DNA of 42,312 bases from Burkholderiales bacterium. Lineage in GTDB: Bacteria > Pseudomonadota > Gammaproteobacteria > Burkholderiales > SG8-41. The notes beneath the pieces were generated by a model. That model was not told the origin of the DNA. It did no database searches and worked only from the letters and a program-made list of their open reading frames with translations. The stretch covers positions 1 through 42,312 of the forward strand of contig JAUXMZ010000006.1 in the NCBI GenBank assembly GCA_030683105.1, read 5' to 3'. The translations under genes and the position numbers were made by a program. Below are positions 40,075 through 42,312 of this stretch, one piece after another (the first letter of the stretch is position 1; each line of letters opens with the position of its first letter).

Positions 40075-40809
40075 TTGCGGACCGATGACGAGGGCGCAAC
40101 CACAGTGGCCATCACCAGCAACCGGGCATTATCGCGCGCAGGCGCCCAGCGCATCCGCGAGTTCATCCTGAACGCGGCGGCTGAAGGCACGCTGGCGCCG
40201 GGCGTCAAGCTGCCGACCGAGCGCGAACTGGCCCAGCGCTACGCGGTGCCGCGCAATGCGGTGCGTAAAATGCTGGCGCAGCTCGAAGCCGAGGGCACCA
40301 TCACCCGCCATGTCGGCCGCGGTACTTTTCTGGCGAGTGACAACGGCGATGCACCCGGCCACGGGGAATTTCCGTTCGACAGCGTATCGCACACCAGTCC
40401 GGCGGAATTGATGGAAGCGCGCCTGCGCATCGAGCCGGCTCTGGCCGAACTGATTGCGACCAATGCCACGCCGGCGGACTTCGAACGCATGGAAACCTGC
40501 CTGGACAAATCCGAACGCGCGGCCACGCTGGACGAGTTTGAATTATGGGACGCCGCGTTGCATCAGGCGCTCGCCACCGCGACTCATAACCGCTTCGTGG
40601 TCCGCGTGCTCGATCTCGTGGCGTCGCTGCGCCAGCAGTCGGAATGGGGCAAGCTCAAGGACCGCATCGTCACCCCGGAACGCCGGATCAAATACCAGCA
40701 GGAGCATCGCGATATCGTGCGCGCGCTCAAAGCACGGGATGCCGACCTCGCGCGCCAGCGCATCGCCGATCACTTGCAGCACGCGCGCCGCAATCTGTTC
40801 GGTTTCTAA
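40075..40809 (+). CDS. GntR-family regulator, FadR subfamily (FCD domain)
   Basis: 244 aa. Winged helix at about 22-95 (KLPTERELAQRYAVPRNAVR, then GTITRHVGRGTFLAS). The helical FCD effector domain (about 110-240) has metal-binding candidates D and H in ELWDAALHQALATATHN and H in QQEHRDIVRAL and IADHLQH. Such regulators usually sense a carboxylate. The start is uncertain: TTG at 40075 or GTG at 40105, neither with a good ribosome site. Divergent from the 37-kb leftward run, so it is the obvious candidate to control its first unit. Confidence 0.9.
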   Translation: MRTDDEGATTVAITSNRALSRAGAQRIREFILNAAAEGTLAPGVKLPTERELAQRYAVPRNAVRKMLAQLEAEGTITRHVGRGTFLASDNGDAPGHGEFPFDSVSHTSPAELMEARLRIEPALAELIATNATPADFERMETCLDKSERAATLDEFELWDAALHQALATATHNRFVVRVLDLVASLRQQSEWGKLKDRIVTPERRIKYQQEHRDIVRALKARDADLARQRIADHLQHARRNLFGF

Positions 40810-40906
40810 GGACGGTAAGCGGTAAGCGTATTACAATAAGATAGTCTGCTATTTCCTGATTTTCCAGGCCTGTCATAGGGTCTGTGGATACTCCGGAGCC
40901 CTGCCC

Positions 40907-41506
40907 ATGGATGTCAGCTTTGCCTCCGCAGTCGTGATCCTGCTGCTGGTGATGGATCCGGTCGGCAATATTCCGCTGTTCGTGTCACTGTTGCGCAACG
41001 TCGATCCGGCGCGGCGCGTGGCGGTGATCGTGCGCGAGTGCGCGATCGCGTTCGCGGTGCTGCTGGTATTCGTGTTTATCGGCAATCCGCTGCTCGTCCT
41101 GCTCGGGCTGTCGGATCCTTCGCTCAATATCGCCGGCGGCGTGATCCTGTTCCTGATCGCGCTGAGGATGATTTTCAAGCGCCCGGAGGGCATTTTCGGC
41201 GACACCATCGCCGGCGAACCGTTCATCGTGCCGCTGGCAATCCCCTCGATTGCCGGCCCCACTGCGCTGGCGACAGTGATCCTGATGGCGTCGCGCGCGC
41301 CGGAACGCATGCTGGAATGGGTTCTGGCGCTGAGTGTCGCCATGGCGATCACGCTGGTGTTGTTGCTGTTCGCCGATCGCATCAGCAAATGGGTCGGCGA
41401 ACGCGGGCTGCTCGCCCTGGAGCGGCTGATGGGACTGCTACTGACTGCGATCGCGGTGGAAATGCTGCTGCGTGGCATCGAAACCTTCATACGCCAGTTG
41501 CGCTGA
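40907..41506 (+). CDS. MarC-family integral membrane protein
   Basis: 199 aa, about six membrane segments. The family N-terminal signature MDPVGNIPLFVSLL (about 16-29) and the repeat-related PLAIPSIAGPTALATVILMA (about 108-127) are clear. Function of the family is unsettled; it is not a proven drug efflux pump. It starts 97 bp after the GntR stop and may be read from the same promoter, but it is not obviously linked to the catabolic genes. Confidence 0.93.
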   Translation: MDVSFASAVVILLLVMDPVGNIPLFVSLLRNVDPARRVAVIVRECAIAFAVLLVFVFIGNPLLVLLGLSDPSLNIAGGVILFLIALRMIFKRPEGIFGDTIAGEPFIVPLAIPSIAGPTALATVILMASRAPERMLEWVLALSVAMAITLVLLLFADRISKWVGERGLLALERLMGLLLTAIAVEMLLRGIETFIRQLR

Positions 41507-41515
41507 GAGGCCCTG

Positions 41516-42247
41516 TCAGTCCTTGTAATACGACGCCGGAATCGGCAGCTTCCAATACGGCGTGAAGTCCAGTTCGTTCTGGGCAACGGTAAAACGCGGG
41601 GACTCCGCAAGCAGGGCGAAGAACGCCTCCCGCAACGCTGTGTCGTGGAACCGCAGCTTGCCCTGCTTCTCGCAGTCGGCAAAAAACGCCGCACGCGCAC
41701 CGTGCGGATCGTGGCCGAATTTGGTCAGCGCCACCACGCCGCCGTATTGCCGGAACAGCGCCTGCCTCATTTTCCAGATCTCGATCCAGAACCCTGCAGT
41801 CACCGCACGCGTGGCCGGGTCGGGCTTGGGTTGCGCGTCCTTTTCGGCATCGTACTGGCTCACGCGCTGCAACGCGTCACGGAATTCCTCGGCACGCGCC
41901 CGCTCCTTGCCTGTGAGCTGACCCGAGTCAAGTTGCGCGGTGAGGTCCGCCAGCTTGCGCGCGCGCTGGGCGCGGTCTTTTCTCTCGAACTCGGCATCGT
42001 ACACTGCAAGCTCCGCAATCTCTTCCGGTGTCGCGGCGAGCCCTTTGATCGTGATGTAGTCACGGGACAGCAGCTGCCACGCAAGTTCTGAGAACCGCCG
42101 CGCCTGCTCGCGCGCAGCGGCAGCAGCCACCTGCTCGCGCACGATGTCCTGGCCCAGCACGGTCGCAACGCGCTCCCCGGCCACTGCTGCGGTGATCATC
42201 GCAAACAGGACGGTCGTTACCAGAATCCGCACAGAAATCAGGTTCAT
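41516..42247 (-). CDS. Exported protein of unknown function
   Basis: 243 aa. Signal peptide about 1-23 (MITAAVAG). The mature start GERVATVLGQDIVREQV resembles the first strand of SurA-type chaperones. The rest is charged and helical (QLTGKERARAEEFRDALQRV), with no PPIase domain. I do not recognise the family. It is convergent with the MarC gene, stops only 9 bp apart, with no clear shared terminator. Probably a core gene flanking the accessory region. Confidence 0.75.
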   Translation of the reverse strand: MNLISVRILVTTVLFAMITAAVAGERVATVLGQDIVREQVAAAAAREQARRFSELAWQLLSRDYITIKGLAATPEEIAELAVYDAEFERKDRAQRARKLADLTAQLDSGQLTGKERARAEEFRDALQRVSQYDAEKDAQPKPDPATRAVTAGFWIEIWKMRQALFRQYGGVVALTKFGHDPHGARAAFFADCEKQGKLRFHDTALREAFFALLAESPRFTVAQNELDFTPYWKLPIPASYYKD

Positions 42248-42312
42248 GACGGCAATTTTACGCTCCCGCTGCGGACCCCGCCGTGCAGCAGGCGAAGGTC
42301 CCGTTATCGACA

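Overview
The window looks like a chromosomal accessory region of a high-GC betaproteobacterium, most likely an environmental Burkholderiales-type organism. The main reason is six Bug/TctC-type periplasmic solute receptors in 42 kb, an expansion typical of that group. The other genes (M24 hydrolases, GST, nitrilase, alpha-hydroxy-acid oxidase, acyl-CoA dehydrogenase, 2-oxo-acid dehydrogenase subunits) fit a versatile catabolic lifestyle. No rRNA, tRNA, CRISPR array, transposase or integrase was seen.

Layout. At 1-1461 lies an AT-rich, probably foreign gene for a membrane-anchored coiled-coil protein, followed on its coding strand by a hairpin and a possible group II intron fragment that leaves the window. 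From about 2.0 to 39.7 kb every credible gene is on the minus strand, so transcription runs right to left. In that order the genes are: solute-binding protein, hydrolase, Bug, hydrolase (39.7-35.3 kb); M24 protein, E1-alpha, E1-beta, amidohydrolase, E2, OsmC, rhodanese, Bug, 3-hydroxyisobutyrate-type dehydrogenase (35.1-25.1 kb); nitrilase, beta-propeller, complete SsuABC/TauABC-like ABC transporter, aldo/keto reductase (25.0-18.0 kb); AraC regulator, DapA-like aldolase, GST, two tandem Bugs, acyl-CoA dehydrogenase, hydrolase, ornithine-cyclodeaminase-like protein, M24 protein, Bug, YciI-like protein, hydrolase remnant, FMN oxidase, M24 protein, Bug (17.9-2.0 kb). At the right end a divergent GntR/FadR-type regulator faces this run, followed by a MarC-family membrane protein and a convergent exported protein of unknown function.

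How the genes may work together. The region looks like several small uptake-plus-breakdown modules placed side by side. Each pairs one periplasmic receptor with one or two hydrolytic or redox enzymes. Three families recur as divergent paralogues: Bug receptors (6), M24 'pita-bread' proteins (3, all with altered metal sites) and 2,6-dihydropseudooxynicotine-hydrolase-like alpha/beta hydrolases (3 plus a remnant). No TctA/TctB membrane partners and no E3 dihydrolipoamide dehydrogenase are present. The substrates cannot be read from sequence.

The gaps between genes are unusual. Nearly all the longer ones hold periodic, self-complementary repeats of two kinds: long inverted repeats whose arms have a unit of about 9 nt, and tandem heptamer arrays. 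On the coding strand the heptamers carry a stop triplet, and in two cases the array itself supplies the stop codon of the gene before it. One composite repeat of about 360 bp occurs on both sides of the first Bug gene. These repeats are the least explained part of the window.
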